Shown: in pieces, positions 1-8,591 of the stretch
Numbering within the stretch: position 1 is the stretch's first letter
How the letters are laid out: each line of letters starts with the position of its first letter
Assembly: GCF_028289705.1 (NCBI RefSeq)
Contig: NZ_JANQOI010000155.1
Coordinates: forward strand, 1 to 64,000
Reading direction: 5' to 3'
Origin: Pelagibius sp.
GTDB lineage: Bacteria > Pseudomonadota > Alphaproteobacteria > Kiloniellales > Kiloniellaceae
DNA length: 64,000 bases
Made by a program: the position numbers and the translations under genes
Notes under the pieces: model-generated
Database searches by the model: none
What the model saw: only the letters and a program-made list of their open reading frames with translations
Told to the model about the DNA's origin: nothing

Positions 1-2
1 TC

Positions 3-737
3 CATAACGACTTGGAGCAGTTCGAGAAGGCCGTCGCCGACTACGACAAGGCCATCGAGCTCGATCCCAAGTATGCCGCCGCCTACAACAATCGGGGAAA
101 TGCCCATGACGACTTGGAGCAGTTCGAGAAGGCCGTCGCCGACTACGACAAGGCCATCGAGCTCGATCCCAAATATGCCGCCGCCTACAACAATCGGGGA
201 AATGTCCATTACGACTTAGAGCAGTTCGAGAAAGCCGTCGCCGACTACGACAAGGCCATCGAGCTCGATCCCAAGGATGCCATCGCCTACAAAAATCGGG
301 GAAGATTGAGGTTCATTCTAGGGCAGTTTGTAAAGGCGGAACAAGACCTTACCAAGAGTACGAAGCTTCGCACCACAGATGGATATACAGTTATCTGGAA
401 CCATCTTTCGCGTGCACGTGCGGGCAACCTCAAAATCGACATGCTTCGTGGCGACGCCAAGATGATCAGCTTTGACGTGTGGCCGGGTCCGGTGATCTCC
501 ATGTTCCTCGGGACGCGGACGCCTGAAGAGGTGCAAGCAGCAGCACAGAATGACGATCCCTCAGTTAACCGCGATCAGCTCTGTGAAGCCCAGTTTTACA
601 TCGGCCAGCTTCGTTTGGTTGAAGGCCGTGGCGATGAAGCCGCTCTACTGTTCCGCAACGCGTCGGACACCTGCCCGAAGAGTTTTGTCGAGTATGCTGG
701 ATCAAAGGCGGAGCTCCGGCGCATGGGAGCGGAGTGA
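3..737 (+). CDS. TPR repeat protein, 5' end outside window
   Basis: The reading frame is open from the first bases of the window, so the true start lies upstream. The visible 244 residues begin with three nearly identical 34-residue tetratricopeptide repeats (core AVADYDKAIELDPKYAAAYN), then a fourth diverged one. The C-terminal ~110 residues contain WPGPVISMFLG and a late Cys-Pro, as in the C-terminal halves of NlpI-like TPR proteins. TPRs are protein-binding scaffolds; partner and location cannot be told because the N-terminus is missing. It is convergent with lysS. The first TTG in the window, at 12, is inside the repeat and is not a start. Confidence 0.85.
   Translation, partial: HNDLEQFEKAVADYDKAIELDPKYAAAYNNRGNAHDDLEQFEKAVADYDKAIELDPKYAAAYNNRGNVHYDLEQFEKAVADYDKAIELDPKDAIAYKNRGRLRFILGQFVKAEQDLTKSTKLRTTDGYTVIWNHLSRARAGNLKIDMLRGDAKMISFDVWPGPVISMFLGTRTPEEVQAAAQNDDPSVNRDQLCEAQFYIGQLRLVEGRGDEAALLFRNASDTCPKSFVEYAGSKAELRRMGAE
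12..317 (+). repeat. three tandem 102-bp coding repeats
   Basis: Units begin at 12, 114 and 216 and each encodes one 34-residue TPR. They are nearly identical at DNA level (for example ttg versus tta at the unit start, and a few changes around aatgcccatgac/aatgtccattac), which indicates recent duplication or gene conversion. More copies may lie upstream of the window. Confidence 0.9.
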
Positions 738-761
738 CGGCCTCAGCGTCAGAGCATCAAG

Positions 762-2345
762 TTAAGACCCCGTCAGGCTCTGGCCTTCCAGGGCCTGGTC
801 GATGAGGGCGATGCTCTCTTCGAGGCCGTAGAGGGCCATGAAGGAGCCCATGCGCGGGCCCTGGTCCTGGCCCAGCACGATCTCGTAGAGCGCCTTGAAC
901 CAGTCGCGCAGGTTCTCGAAACCGTGTTCCTTGCCGACGGCATAGACCTCGTTCTGGATCGCCTCCCCATCCGCTTCGGCGGGCAGCTTGCGCAGGCGTT
1001 CGGCGAGGTCGGCCATGGCCCGGCGCTCCGGCTCCGTCGGCGCGCGGTACCGCTTGGCCGGCTTCACGAAGTCCTGGTAGTAGCGCAGGGCGTGGCCCAC
1101 CAGGCGGTCGAGCAGGGGGTCGCCCTCCGGCGTCGCCTCCGGCGCATAGCGGCTGATGAAGCCCCAGAGCACAGCCGGGTCCTCGGTGTTGCAGACGCTG
1201 GCCAGGTTCAACAGCATCGAAAACCCGAGCTTGGTGCCGGGCAGCGGCGGGCTTCCGTCGTGGATGTGCCAGACCGGATTCTCCAGGCGCTTCTCGTTCT
1301 GGCCGTCGTAGGCCTGGAGATGGGCCAGGTAGTCGTCGACGGCGCGCGGGATGACGTCGAAGTAGAGCCGCTTGGCCGCGCGCGGCTTCTGGAACATGAA
1401 GAGGGAAAGCGATTCCTGCGGGCCGTAGGTCAGCCACTCCTCGGCGGAGAGGCCGTTGCCCTTGGACTTGGAGATCTTCTTGGCCTCCTCGTCGAGGAAA
1501 AGCTCGTAGGTGAAGCCCTCCGGCGGGCGGCCGCCGAGGATGCGGCAGATCTGCCCGCCCAGCTTCACCGAGTCGATGAGGTCCTTGCCGGACATCTCGT
1601 AGTCCACCTCGAGGGCGTACCAGCGCATCGCCCAGTCGGCCTTCCATTGCAGCTTGCACTGCCCGCCGGTGACCGGGACCTCCACCTTTGAGCCGTCCTC
1701 GTCCCGGTAGACGATGGTCCCCGCCTCGGCGTCCCAGGCCACCACCGGCACCTGCAGCACCCGCCCGGTCTTGGGGCAGACCGGCAGGAAGGGGCTGTAG
1801 GTCTCTCGCCGCTCCGGCCCCAGAGTGGGCAGCACCACGTTGGTCACCGCCTCGTAGTGGCGCAGCACCTGCAGCAGGGCCGCGTCGAAACGGCCGGCCT
1901 TGTAGAGCTCGGTGGAGGACTGAAACTCGTAGTCGAAGCCGAAGGCGTCGAGGAAGCCGCGCAGACGCGCGTTGTTGTGATGGCCGAAGCTCTCGTGGGT
2001 GCCGAAGGGATCGGGGATCTGGGTCAGCGGCTTGCCCAGATGCTCGGCCACCATCTCCTTGTTGGGGATGTTGTCCGGCACCTTGCGCAAGCCATCCATG
2101 TCGTCGGAGAAGCAGAACAGCTTCGTCGGCACGTCGCTCAGGCGCTGAAAGGCCTGGCGCACCATGGTGGTGCGCGCCACCTCGCCGAAGGTGCCGATGT
2201 GGGGCAGGCCGGAGGGGCCGTAGCCGGTCTCGAAGAGGGCATAGCCCTTCTCCGGCGTCTTGCCGCCCAGGCGCTTGACCACGCGCCGCGCCTCTTCGAA
2301 GGGCCAGGCGCGTGTGCCTTCCGCCAGTTCCCGCTCGTTTGCCAT
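762..2345 (-). CDS. lysS: class I lysyl-tRNA synthetase
   Basis: Charges tRNA-Lys with lysine in the cytoplasm. The 527-residue length fits the archaeal-type class I LysRS used by many alphaproteobacteria instead of the class II enzyme. The HIGH-like motif is seen as PHIGT near residue 50 and the KMSKS-like loop as KISKSKGNG near residue 290, both in a Rossmann class I catalytic core. The C-terminal half is the helical anticodon-binding region. The start ATG at 2345 gives the expected [19 protein letters not shown] opening. It is convergent with the TPR gene, with only 24 bp between the stops. Confidence 0.96.
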   Translation of the reverse strand: MANERELAEGTRAWPFEEARRVVKRLGGKTPEKGYALFETGYGPSGLPHIGTFGEVARTTMVRQAFQRLSDVPTKLFCFSDDMDGLRKVPDNIPNKEMVAEHLGKPLTQIPDPFGTHESFGHHNNARLRGFLDAFGFDYEFQSSTELYKAGRFDAALLQVLRHYEAVTNVVLPTLGPERRETYSPFLPVCPKTGRVLQVPVVAWDAEAGTIVYRDEDGSKVEVPVTGGQCKLQWKADWAMRWYALEVDYEMSGKDLIDSVKLGGQICRILGGRPPEGFTYELFLDEEAKKISKSKGNGLSAEEWLTYGPQESLSLFMFQKPRAAKRLYFDVIPRAVDDYLAHLQAYDGQNEKRLENPVWHIHDGSPPLPGTKLGFSMLLNLASVCNTEDPAVLWGFISRYAPEATPEGDPLLDRLVGHALRYYQDFVKPAKRYRAPTEPERRAMADLAERLRKLPAEADGEAIQNEVYAVGKEHGFENLRDWFKALYEIVLGQDQGPRMGSFMALYGLEESIALIDQALEGQSLTGS

Positions 2346-2444
2346 GCTGTCACTCGTTCGTCAGATCAAGCGCCGGTCCAGCCCGCCGCCCGGATTGCCG
2401 GGGACCCTAGGCCCGAGGCACAGCGCCGTCAACGCCGCCGGGAC

Positions 2445-2927
2445 TCAGCGATTGCTATTGTTGGCAGTCTCGCGGCGCGGCCACAGCAGCCGGCGCAGGA
2501 AGGCCCGCTCCTTGGCCTTTTCGAGGAAAGCGGCTTTCTGCTCCGGCGAGAGGGTCGCCAGATAGCCGTGCAGGTCCTCGGCGACATCGAGGACCACCTT
2601 GCCCACGATTGCGCGCCGGTCCTGCATGCGCGCCTCCAGGCCGGCGCGGTCGAACGCCGGCTTTGCCAACTCGGCGATCAGCAGGGCGCGGAAACTGCCC
2701 CCATTGCCGCCGGCGGCGGCGCGGCGTTCGGCCACGCGCCCACGCAGCGCCACCAAGTCGGCGCGCTGCGCCGCGCTCAACTCCAGTTCCTCGGCCACCA
2801 CAGCGACCGGGTCCGGTGTCGGCGTGTCCGAAACACCGAAGAGCTGGGGAAAGGCAAGTCCCGCCAGGAAGAAGACGTTCACGGCCAGCGAAGCCGCCAG
2901 CAGATACCAGGGAAGTCGTCCGCCCAT
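2445..2927 (-). CDS. periplasmic heavy-metal sensor-like protein (CpxP/ZraP type)
   Basis: 160 residues. One N-terminal hydrophobic segment (YLLAASLAVNVFFLAGLAF) serves as signal anchor, followed by a helical, Arg/Glu-rich domain with an LSAAQRADL-type motif and a C-terminal LSPEQKAAFLEKAK segment. This matches the Metal_resist / CpxP-Spy-ZraP class of periplasmic stress proteins. An upstream in-frame ATG at 2954 lies within the terminal repeat of the inserted element, so ATG 2927 is preferred. It lies downstream of an ECF sigma and anti-sigma pair on the same strand, so it is a likely third gene of that envelope-stress operon. Family level is reasonably sure; ligand unknown. Confidence 0.72.
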   Translation of the reverse strand: MGGRLPWYLLAASLAVNVFFLAGLAFPQLFGVSDTPTPDPVAVVAEELELSAAQRADLVALRGRVAERRAAAGGNGGSFRALLIAELAKPAFDRAGLEARMQDRRAIVGKVVLDVAEDLHGYLATLSPEQKAAFLEKAKERAFLRRLLWPRRETANNSNR

Positions 2928-2937
2928 GACCGGCGCC

Positions 2938-3209
2938 CTAGGGCCTGTTGACATTCATTTCGCCGTCGTGGCGGGAGCAGATCTTCGCCAGGGCTAGAAG
3001 CGGGCGGCGCCGTGGGGTGGTCCCCCACAAGGCGTCCGCGACGCGGCTCTGGCGAAGATCTGCCCCGTCCCGAAGGGATCCGGCGAATTTGGCCCGCGGC
3101 CGCGTCGCTCCTCGTCGAATATGCTTTGGCATGTCCTTCCTCGTCTCTCCTAACCGCGGGCCAAATTTGCTCGGACCACAACGGCGAAATGAATGTCAAC
3201 AGGCCCTAG
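2938..3209. mobile_element. 272-bp MITE-like palindromic element with CTAG ends
   Basis: Starts with ctagggcctgttgacattca at 2938 and ends with its reverse complement at 3209. The terminal inverted repeats match over 34 bp with one mismatch and continue with weaker similarity. CTAG at 2938-2941 and 3206-3209 could be a 4-bp target duplication of the YTAR kind made by IS5-group elements, or part of the repeat itself. Inside are nested inverted repeats: gcagatcttcgccag (2978) against ctggcgaagatctgc (3049), and aatttggcccgcgg (near 3088) against its complement near 3155. No transposase is encoded, so it would depend on an enzyme in trans. It sits between the anti-sigma-like gene and the metal-sensor gene. 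Confidence 0.75.
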
Positions 3210-3724
3210 AGGAAGACATCGAGGGAAAGCGGATCGGGCAGGTCTTTGTCGGCCGTCCCGTTGGCCTGCTGCGGCAGGATGCGTTCCGACTGGTAACGAC
3301 CGAGTTCAAAGGCGCCGGCGCAGGCCAGGACCAGGGCGACGACCGCGAGGGCCGGCACCGCCGGGCGCAGCCAGCCGGCGAAGAGGCGCTCGAGGAAACC
3401 GGAGGCCGTCTCTGAGGTCTCTGCGGACCGGGCTCCCGTATCCCGCCGCAGCGCCTGGGCCGCGGCGACCGCCGCCGGCGGCGCTTCCTGCGGGCTTTCC
3501 GCGAGGCCCGCCCGCAAGGCAAGGACCTCATCCAGAAGCGATGGGTCGGCAGCCATGCGGGCCTCCAGGGCGGCGGCCTCGGCCTCCGACAGGCGGCCAT
3601 CGAGATAGGCCGCGAGCACCATCGGATCGGGCTCCGCACCGTCCGGGTTCACCGCGTCAGCCGTCCAGGCGTCGTGGGCGCGCCGCCAGAGCGCGGCGCC
3701 CTCCTCGGTCTTGTCGTCGCTCAC
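3206..3724 (-). CDS. anti-sigma factor-like membrane protein
   Basis: 172 residues. The N-terminal half is cytoplasmic, with an AAYLDGRLSEAEAAALEARM segment typical of anti-sigma N-terminal domains but without the zinc HxxxCxxC motif. It is followed by a single transmembrane helix (VPALAVVALVLACAGAFELG) around residues 120-140 and a short outer tail. It follows the ECF sigma gene by 73 bp on the same strand, the usual arrangement for a sigma/anti-sigma pair. Its TAG stop falls in the CTAG end of the 272-bp element, so the last residues may have been changed by the insertion. Regulation of the neighbouring sigma factor is inferred from position and topology. Confidence 0.75.
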   Translation of the reverse strand: MSDDKTEEGAALWRRAHDAWTADAVNPDGAEPDPMVLAAYLDGRLSEAEAAALEARMAADPSLLDEVLALRAGLAESPQEAPPAAVAAAQALRRDTGARSAETSETASGFLERLFAGWLRPAVPALAVVALVLACAGAFELGRYQSERILPQQANGTADKDLPDPLSLDVFL

Positions 3725-3797
3725 CTCTGCTTAACCTTTCTTCCCCTCAGGTCCCGCCCCAGGGACCTATCACTATCATACGTCGACTCCATGGGAT

Positions 3798-4352
3798 CTA
3801 TCCCCCTTCGCCTTCGTCCACTTCCGCCCGAAAATGGGCGCGCAGCTTGGCCAGGGCCTTGTGGTGCATGGAGCGGATGGTTTGCGGATCCACCGACATC
3901 ACAGCCGCCGCCTCGGCCGGGGTCATGTCGCGGCGATAGAGCAGTTCCAGCACCAGCGCCTGGCGCGGCGAGACCACGCCCTCCGGAATCTTCACCCGCT
4001 CCGGCACCACCGGGTCGACGGCCAGGACCGACTGCGGCTGGCTGTCGATGTCCTCGGTGCGGCGCTTGTGGCGGCGCAGGTGGTCGATGGCCGCGGAGTT
4101 GGCCACCACGGTGAGCCAGGTTGTGAGCTTCGCGCGCCTGGCGTCATAGCGCCGCAGCAGGCGGAAGTCGTGCTGGCAGAGGCGGACGAAGACGTCCTGC
4201 ACCACGTCCTCGGCGTCGCCGCCACGCCCAGCCGGCAGCAGGCGCCGCCGCACGGCGGAGAAGATCACCGCCGCGTGGCGCGCGACAAAGCGGTCCCAGG
4301 CGCCCTTGTCCCCGTCGAGCAGGGCCGGAAGGTCGGTCTGCTCCTCACCCAC
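3798..4352 (-). CDS. ECF-type RNA polymerase sigma factor
   Basis: 184 residues with sigma region 2 (DAEDVVQDVFVRLCQHD, LTTWLTVVANSAAIDHLRR) and region 4 (LVLELLYRRDMTPAEAAAVM, then VDPQTIRSMHHKALAKLR as the helix-turn-helix). Regions 1 and 3 are absent, as in extracytoplasmic-function sigma factors. The next genes on the strand encode a one-helix anti-sigma-like protein and a CpxP/ZraP-like periplasmic protein, so a role in an envelope or metal stress response is likely. It is divergent from the helicase gene at 4438. Confidence 0.92.
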   Translation of the reverse strand: MGEEQTDLPALLDGDKGAWDRFVARHAAVIFSAVRRRLLPAGRGGDAEDVVQDVFVRLCQHDFRLLRRYDARRAKLTTWLTVVANSAAIDHLRRHKRRTEDIDSQPQSVLAVDPVVPERVKIPEGVVSPRQALVLELLYRRDMTPAEAAAVMSVDPQTIRSMHHKALAKLRAHFRAEVDEGEGG

Positions 4353-4437
4353 GCATACCCGCTTCGCCGCCGCGCGGCGGCCTGCATTGATCCCTCACCA
4401 TGGGGGGCACCATAACGCAGCGGCGGAGATTCGGGCC

Positions 4438-7278
4438 ATGACGGGCTTGACCGCCAGCGGCTATAGTCCGGCCATGGGTTCCTCATCCGTTCCGCTGGAG
4501 TCTCCCCCGGCATCGTCTCCCCTGCGGCTGCCGGCGGCGCCGGTGCTGCTGGCCGGGCCCGGGCGGACGGTGTGGATCGATCTGGACGGTGAGGTGCACA
4601 GCCTGGACCCGCAAGAGGCGCTGCGCCGTGCGCGGTCGACGCCACCCCTGGTGTGTCATGCCAGGGCCCTGGCCCGGCGCCTGGAGGGCGATCCCTTTCC
4701 CGCCTTCGACCTGCTGGAACTCTACGCCTTCGTGCGGCCCGCCAGCTTCTGCCCGCCGACACCCTACGGCCTGGCCTCGGTCCTGGGTCTCGCCAAGCCC
4801 GCCGATCCGGAGGCCGCCGCAGCCAGCCTGCCGCAGGCCGCCCGCGCCCTGCTGACCGAACTGGCGGCACGCGGGGAGCGGGATCGCGACGCCCCGGGCA
4901 TCGCCTGGATCATGGCCCAGGCGGGCTGGCCCTGGGGGCCCTTCGTGATCGCCGCGCTGGGCTACGGCGAGGGCGGCGCGCTGCTGCCCAAACGCAACCT
5001 GGGTCTCAGGGTCTGGGAGCGCCTGCCGGACTGGGAGGAGCGGCCGCCGCGCGGCGCGCCCGGCAGCCTGCCGGTGCTCGCCGAGGAAAGCCGCGACCGC
5101 CTCGCCGCACTGCTGGAGGAACGCAGCGGCGAAGAGACGGAGCCCCGTCCGCAGCAGGCCGACTATGCCGCCGCGGCCGCCGGCGCCTTCGCCCCGCGCG
5201 CCGAGGAGGACGAAGCCCGGGTGGTGCTGGCCGAAGCCGGCACCGGCACCGGCAAGACCCTGGGCTACCTGGCCGCCGCCAGCCTCTGGGCCGAGCGCAA
5301 CGACGCCGCCGCCTGGATCTCCACCTTCACCCGCAACCTCCAGGGCCAGGTGGACGACGAGCTGGCCGCCCTCTTCCCCGAGCCCCGGGAGCGCGCCGCC
5401 AAGGTCGTGATCCGCAAGGGGCGGGAGAACTATCTCTGCCTGCTCAATCTGGCCGAGGCGGTGGGCCAGCTTCCGGGCCGCCCGCAGGACGCCGTCGCCC
5501 TGGGGCTGATGGCGCGCTGGGCGGCACGCAGCCGCAACGGCGACATGGTGGGCGGCGACTTTCCCGGCTGGTTCGCCGACCTCTTCGGGCGGGCGCGCAC
5601 CCTGGGCCTCGCGGACCGGCGCGGCGAGTGCATCTACTCCGCCTGCCAGCACTATCGGAAGTGCTTCATCGAACGCTCGGTGCGCAGTGCCCGCCAGGCA
5701 GAGATCGTCATCGCCAACCACGCCCTGGTGATGATCCAGGCGGCCATGGGCGGCGGCGACGACGGGCAACTGCCGACTCGCTATGTCTTCGACGAAGGCC
5801 ACCATCTCTTCGAGGCCGCGGACAGTGCTTTCGCCGCCCATCTGACCGGCCGGGAGAGCCGCGAACTGCGGCGCTGGCTGCTTGGGGCCGAAGGCGGGCG
5901 GCGCGGCAGCGGACGGCTGCGCGGCCTGAAGCGCCGGCTGGAAGACCTCATCGTCAACGACGGCGAAGCCCTGCAGGCCCTTGAGGAAGTGCTGAATGCC
6001 GGACGGGTGCTGGCCGGCGAGGGCTGGCATCAGCGGGTCGAGGAGGACCGGCCCCAGGGCGCAAGCGAGCGCTTCCTCGCCCTGGCGGCGCGCCAAGTCT
6101 TTGCGCGCGCCGGCGGCCAGGACCAGCCCTACAGCCTGGAAGCGCCGGCCCAGCCGCCAGTGGAGGGCCTGCCGGAGGCAGCAGCCGCGCTGGCCGAGGC
6201 GCTCGGCAGCCTGACGGCGCCTCTGACAGCCCTGCGCCGCCGCCTGCTGGCGCGCCTGGACGAGGAGAGCGAGACCCTCGACAGCGACGCCCGGCGGCGC
6301 ATCGAGGCGGCGGCCCGCAGCCTGGAAAGCCGGGCGCTGCTGCCGCTGGCCGCCTGGCAGGACATGCTGCGCGCCCTCGACGAGGAAACCCCGCCGGAGT
6401 TCTGCGACTGGTTCGCGGTGGAGCGCATCGACGGGCGCAACGTCGATGTCGGCCTCTACCGCCACTGGATCGACCCGAGCCGGCCCTTCGCCGCGAGCCT
6501 GGGCCGCTCGGCCCACGGCCTGCTCATCACCTCGGCCACCCTCACCGACCACAGCCTGGCAGAGACCGGGGAGGACGAGGCCGCAGCCTGGAAGGCGGCA
6601 GACGCGCGCCTCGGCATCGCCCATATGACCGCCGCCGTCTCCCGCCACAGCCTGCCCTCGCCCTTCGACTACGCCGCCCAGACCCGGGTGCTCATCGTCC
6701 ACGACCTGAAACGCGGCGACCTCAACCAGCTTGCCGCTGCCTACCGGGTGCTGTTCCTGGCCGCCGGCGGCGGCGCCCTCGGCCTCTTCACCGCCATCGC
6801 CCGGCTGCGCGCGGTCCAGCAGCGCATCGCCCCGGCCCTGGCCGAGGCCGGGCTGCCGCTCTACAGCCAGCATGTCGACGGCCTCGACACCGGCACTCTG
6901 GTGGACATCTTCCGCGCGGAGGAGGACTCCTGCCTGCTGGGCACCGACGCGGTGCGCGACGGGGTCGACGTGCCCGGGCGCTCGCTGCGCCTGATCGCTT
7001 TCGACCGGGTGCCCTGGCCGCGCCCGGACATCATCCACAAAGCCCGGCGCAAGGCCTTCGGCGGGCGCGCCTACGACGAACAGCTCACCCGCCTGAAGCT
7101 GCGCCAGGCCTATGGCCGCCTCATCCGCCGGGCCGACGACCGCGGCGTCTTCGTGCTGCTCGACCCGCTGCCCTCGCGCCTGCTGGACGCCTTCCCGCCA
7201 GAGGTCACGGCCCAGCGCGTCGGCCTCGCCGAGGCGGTGGCAACGGTGAAGGATTTCTTGGGAACAGACGGTAGCTAA
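4438..7278 (+). CDS. DinG/YoaA-type ATP-dependent DNA helicase
   Basis: Superfamily 2 XPD-like 5'-3' helicase of 946 residues. Walker A is AEAGTGTGKT near residue 265 and the DEAH-like box is DEGHH near 451. Cysteines at about 333, 397, 402 and 408 (GECIYSACQHYRKCF) fit the four-Cys iron-sulfur cluster of this family. The C-terminal half has GLLITSATLTD, a DAVRDGVDVPG segment and QAYGRLIRR (motif VI). The family unwinds D-loops, R-loops and stalled replication structures. The first 250 residues form a nuclease-like N-terminal region ending before the helicase core, longer than in E. coli DinG. ATG 4438 has an upstream ggag; the frame is also open upstream to 4306. Confidence 0.9.
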   Translation: MTGLTASGYSPAMGSSSVPLESPPASSPLRLPAAPVLLAGPGRTVWIDLDGEVHSLDPQEALRRARSTPPLVCHARALARRLEGDPFPAFDLLELYAFVRPASFCPPTPYGLASVLGLAKPADPEAAAASLPQAARALLTELAARGERDRDAPGIAWIMAQAGWPWGPFVIAALGYGEGGALLPKRNLGLRVWERLPDWEERPPRGAPGSLPVLAEESRDRLAALLEERSGEETEPRPQQADYAAAAAGAFAPRAEEDEARVVLAEAGTGTGKTLGYLAAASLWAERNDAAAWISTFTRNLQGQVDDELAALFPEPRERAAKVVIRKGRENYLCLLNLAEAVGQLPGRPQDAVALGLMARWAARSRNGDMVGGDFPGWFADLFGRARTLGLADRRGECIYSACQHYRKCFIERSVRSARQAEIVIANHALVMIQAAMGGGDDGQLPTRYVFDEGHHLFEAADSAFAAHLTGRESRELRRWLLGAEGGRRGSGRLRGLKRRLEDLIVNDGEALQALEEVLNAGRVLAGEGWHQRVEEDRPQGASERFLALAARQVFARAGGQDQPYSLEAPAQPPVEGLPEAAAALAEALGSLTAPLTALRRRLLARLDEESETLDSDARRRIEAAARSLESRALLPLAAWQDMLRALDEETPPEFCDWFAVERIDGRNVDVGLYRHWIDPSRPFAASLGRSAHGLLITSATLTDHSLAETGEDEAAAWKAADARLGIAHMTAAVSRHSLPSPFDYAAQTRVLIVHDLKRGDLNQLAAAYRVLFLAAGGGALGLFTAIARLRAVQQRIAPALAEAGLPLYSQHVDGLDTGTLVDIFRAEEDSCLLGTDAVRDGVDVPGRSLRLIAFDRVPWPRPDIIHKARRKAFGGRAYDEQLTRLKLRQAYGRLIRRADDRGVFVLLDPLPSRLLDAFPPEVTAQRVGLAEAVATVKDFLGTDGS

Positions 7279-7814
7279 ACCGGCTTGCCGTAGACCTCGA
7301 TCACTTCGAGGAACTCGTGCAGGGAGTTCTGCTTCTCGCTGTCCACGACCATCAGCATGGTGACCCTCTCGCCGTCGGCGGAGAGCGGCAGGATGATGCG
7401 TGCGTAGGAGCGTTGCTTGGTCCTGGTCTGCAGGGCCAGCACGTGGGCCAGGGGCTCGCGGCGCTCCACGGCGTTGCAGTAGTGTTCGTGAACCAGGTCG
7501 CCATAGTCCGGCGGGCTGAGGTCGCGGGGCCTGAGGGCGGTCAGGTCGTAGCCGTGGACGTCGCAGATGCCGGTCCCGCTCAAGCGATAGCGGAAGTCGA
7601 GGGCGCCGCCATCGTTCCGCACGACCTCGACCAGCATGATCCGGGCCAGGAAGTCTGTGATCTCCGTGGGCTCGATCGCCTCACGGCTGGGCGCGAAGCG
7701 GTTACCGCACTTGCTTCGCCAATAGTCGAGGGCCCGGACGAGGTCCGGATAGCGGGCGAGCCCAGCGGCGAGGTCGAGTTCCGCCGCCTTGATGGTCGAG
7801 AGCACCTCCTGCAT
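7275..7814 (-). CDS. PAS domain protein (PAS_5 type)
   Basis: 179 residues forming one PAS-fold domain with no output domain attached. The N-terminal helix ALDYWRSKCGNRFAPSREAI and the segment FRYRLSGTGICDVHGYDLTA are hallmarks of the short alphaproteobacterial PAS_5 proteins; the domain closes with ARIILPLSADGERVTMLMVV. It probably senses a small molecule or binds a partner; no ligand can be inferred. Its stop overlaps the end of the convergent helicase gene by 4 bp. It is divergent from the GbsR-type regulator at 7952 across a 137-bp intergenic region. Confidence 0.8.
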   Translation of the reverse strand: MQEVLSTIKAAELDLAAGLARYPDLVRALDYWRSKCGNRFAPSREAIEPTEITDFLARIMLVEVVRNDGGALDFRYRLSGTGICDVHGYDLTALRPRDLSPPDYGDLVHEHYCNAVERREPLAHVLALQTRTKQRSYARIILPLSADGERVTMLMVVDSEKQNSLHEFLEVIEVYGKPV

Positions 7815-7944
7815 CGCCCATAGTCATACCTTTGTAGGCTGATATGCAAGCCCCATGCTCAATCTCCAGGCGAATCTGAGCGGTCCGCGTAGACTGCCTA
7901 GCCAAAACCGACGGGCTTGACTGCAATTCTGGAGTTTCATATAA

Positions 7945-7960
7945 TTCTGTCATGACAGAA
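7945..7960. promoter_or_regulatory. predicted GbsR operator O1 overlapping the regulator start codon
   Basis: ttctgtcatgacagaa is a perfect 16-bp palindrome whose centre is the ATG of the regulator gene. The half-sites ttctgt/acagaa with a 4-bp spacer recur in front of the next gene at 8555-8574, which suggests one protein binds both. Binding here would block the regulator's own start (autorepression, inferred). Confidence 0.65.
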
Positions 7961-8530
7961 ATTTCAGAATTTCGTGCTGAAACCCCGGCGGCCGTGGAAC
8001 GCTTCATCCTTCACTGGGGCGACATGGGTGGGCAGTGGGGGGTCAACCGCTCCGTCGCGCAGATCCACGCCCTGCTCTACCTGAGCGACCGCCCGCTGCC
8101 GGCGGAGGAGATTGCGCTGCGTCTCGGGATCGCACGCTCCAACGTCTCGAACTCCCTGAAGGAGTTGCTGGGCTGGCGGCTCATCGAACGGGTGCCGCTG
8201 CCTGGCGACCGCCGCGACCACTTCCAGGCGGAGAGCGATATCTGGGAGATCGTCACCCGCATCTCCCAGGTGCGCAAGGAGCGGGAGATCGACCCGGCGG
8301 CCCAAGTACTGCGCCGCTGCCTCGCCGAGGCGGAGGATGACCCGCGCATCAACCCGGTCGCCCTGAAGCGGCTGCGGGCAATGATGGAGTTCATCGAAAA
8401 CGTGGACCGCTGGTACGCGCAGATGATCCGTCTGCCGAAGAGCCAGGCCTTCACGCTTCTGAAGATGGGCGGACGCATCGTCGACGTCCTCACACCCGGT
8501 AAGCGCAAGAAAGGAAGTAAGAGGGGCTGA
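7952..8530 (+). CDS. GbsR/MarR-family transcriptional regulator
   Basis: 192 residues. A winged helix-turn-helix lies at residues ~25-90 (LYLSDRPLPAEEIALRLGIA, then RSNVSNSLKELLGWRLIERV), followed by the GDRRDHFQAE wing and a helical dimerisation region, as in the GbsR branch of MarR-like regulators. It heads a unit with the DUF4166 and SDR genes. The start ATG lies in a palindrome and there is no strong ribosome site at normal distance (ggag is 17 nt upstream), so leaderless initiation is possible. Matching palindromes at both promoters point to self-regulation and control of the downstream pair. Confidence 0.88.
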   Translation: MTEISEFRAETPAAVERFILHWGDMGGQWGVNRSVAQIHALLYLSDRPLPAEEIALRLGIARSNVSNSLKELLGWRLIERVPLPGDRRDHFQAESDIWEIVTRISQVRKEREIDPAAQVLRRCLAEAEDDPRINPVALKRLRAMMEFIENVDRWYAQMIRLPKSQAFTLLKMGGRIVDVLTPGKRKKGSKRG

Positions 8531-8554
8531 CGGGACAAAAATTTTTGCATGAAG

Positions 8555-8574
8555 ATTTCTGTCTAAACAGAAAT
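8555..8574. promoter_or_regulatory. predicted GbsR operator O2 before the DUF4166 gene
   Basis: atttctgtctaaacagaaat has perfect 8-bp arms around ctaa and shares ttctgt-N4-acagaa with O1. It lies 18 bp upstream of the DUF4166 start, between the regulator stop and the next gene, where it could control an internal promoter. Confidence 0.65.
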
Positions 8575-8591
8575 AACAGAAAGGCCCGACG

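Noticed and set aside
4483..7038. 851-residue open frame antisense to the DinG-like helicase
   Set aside because: Compositional shadow; the plus-strand frame has all helicase motifs.
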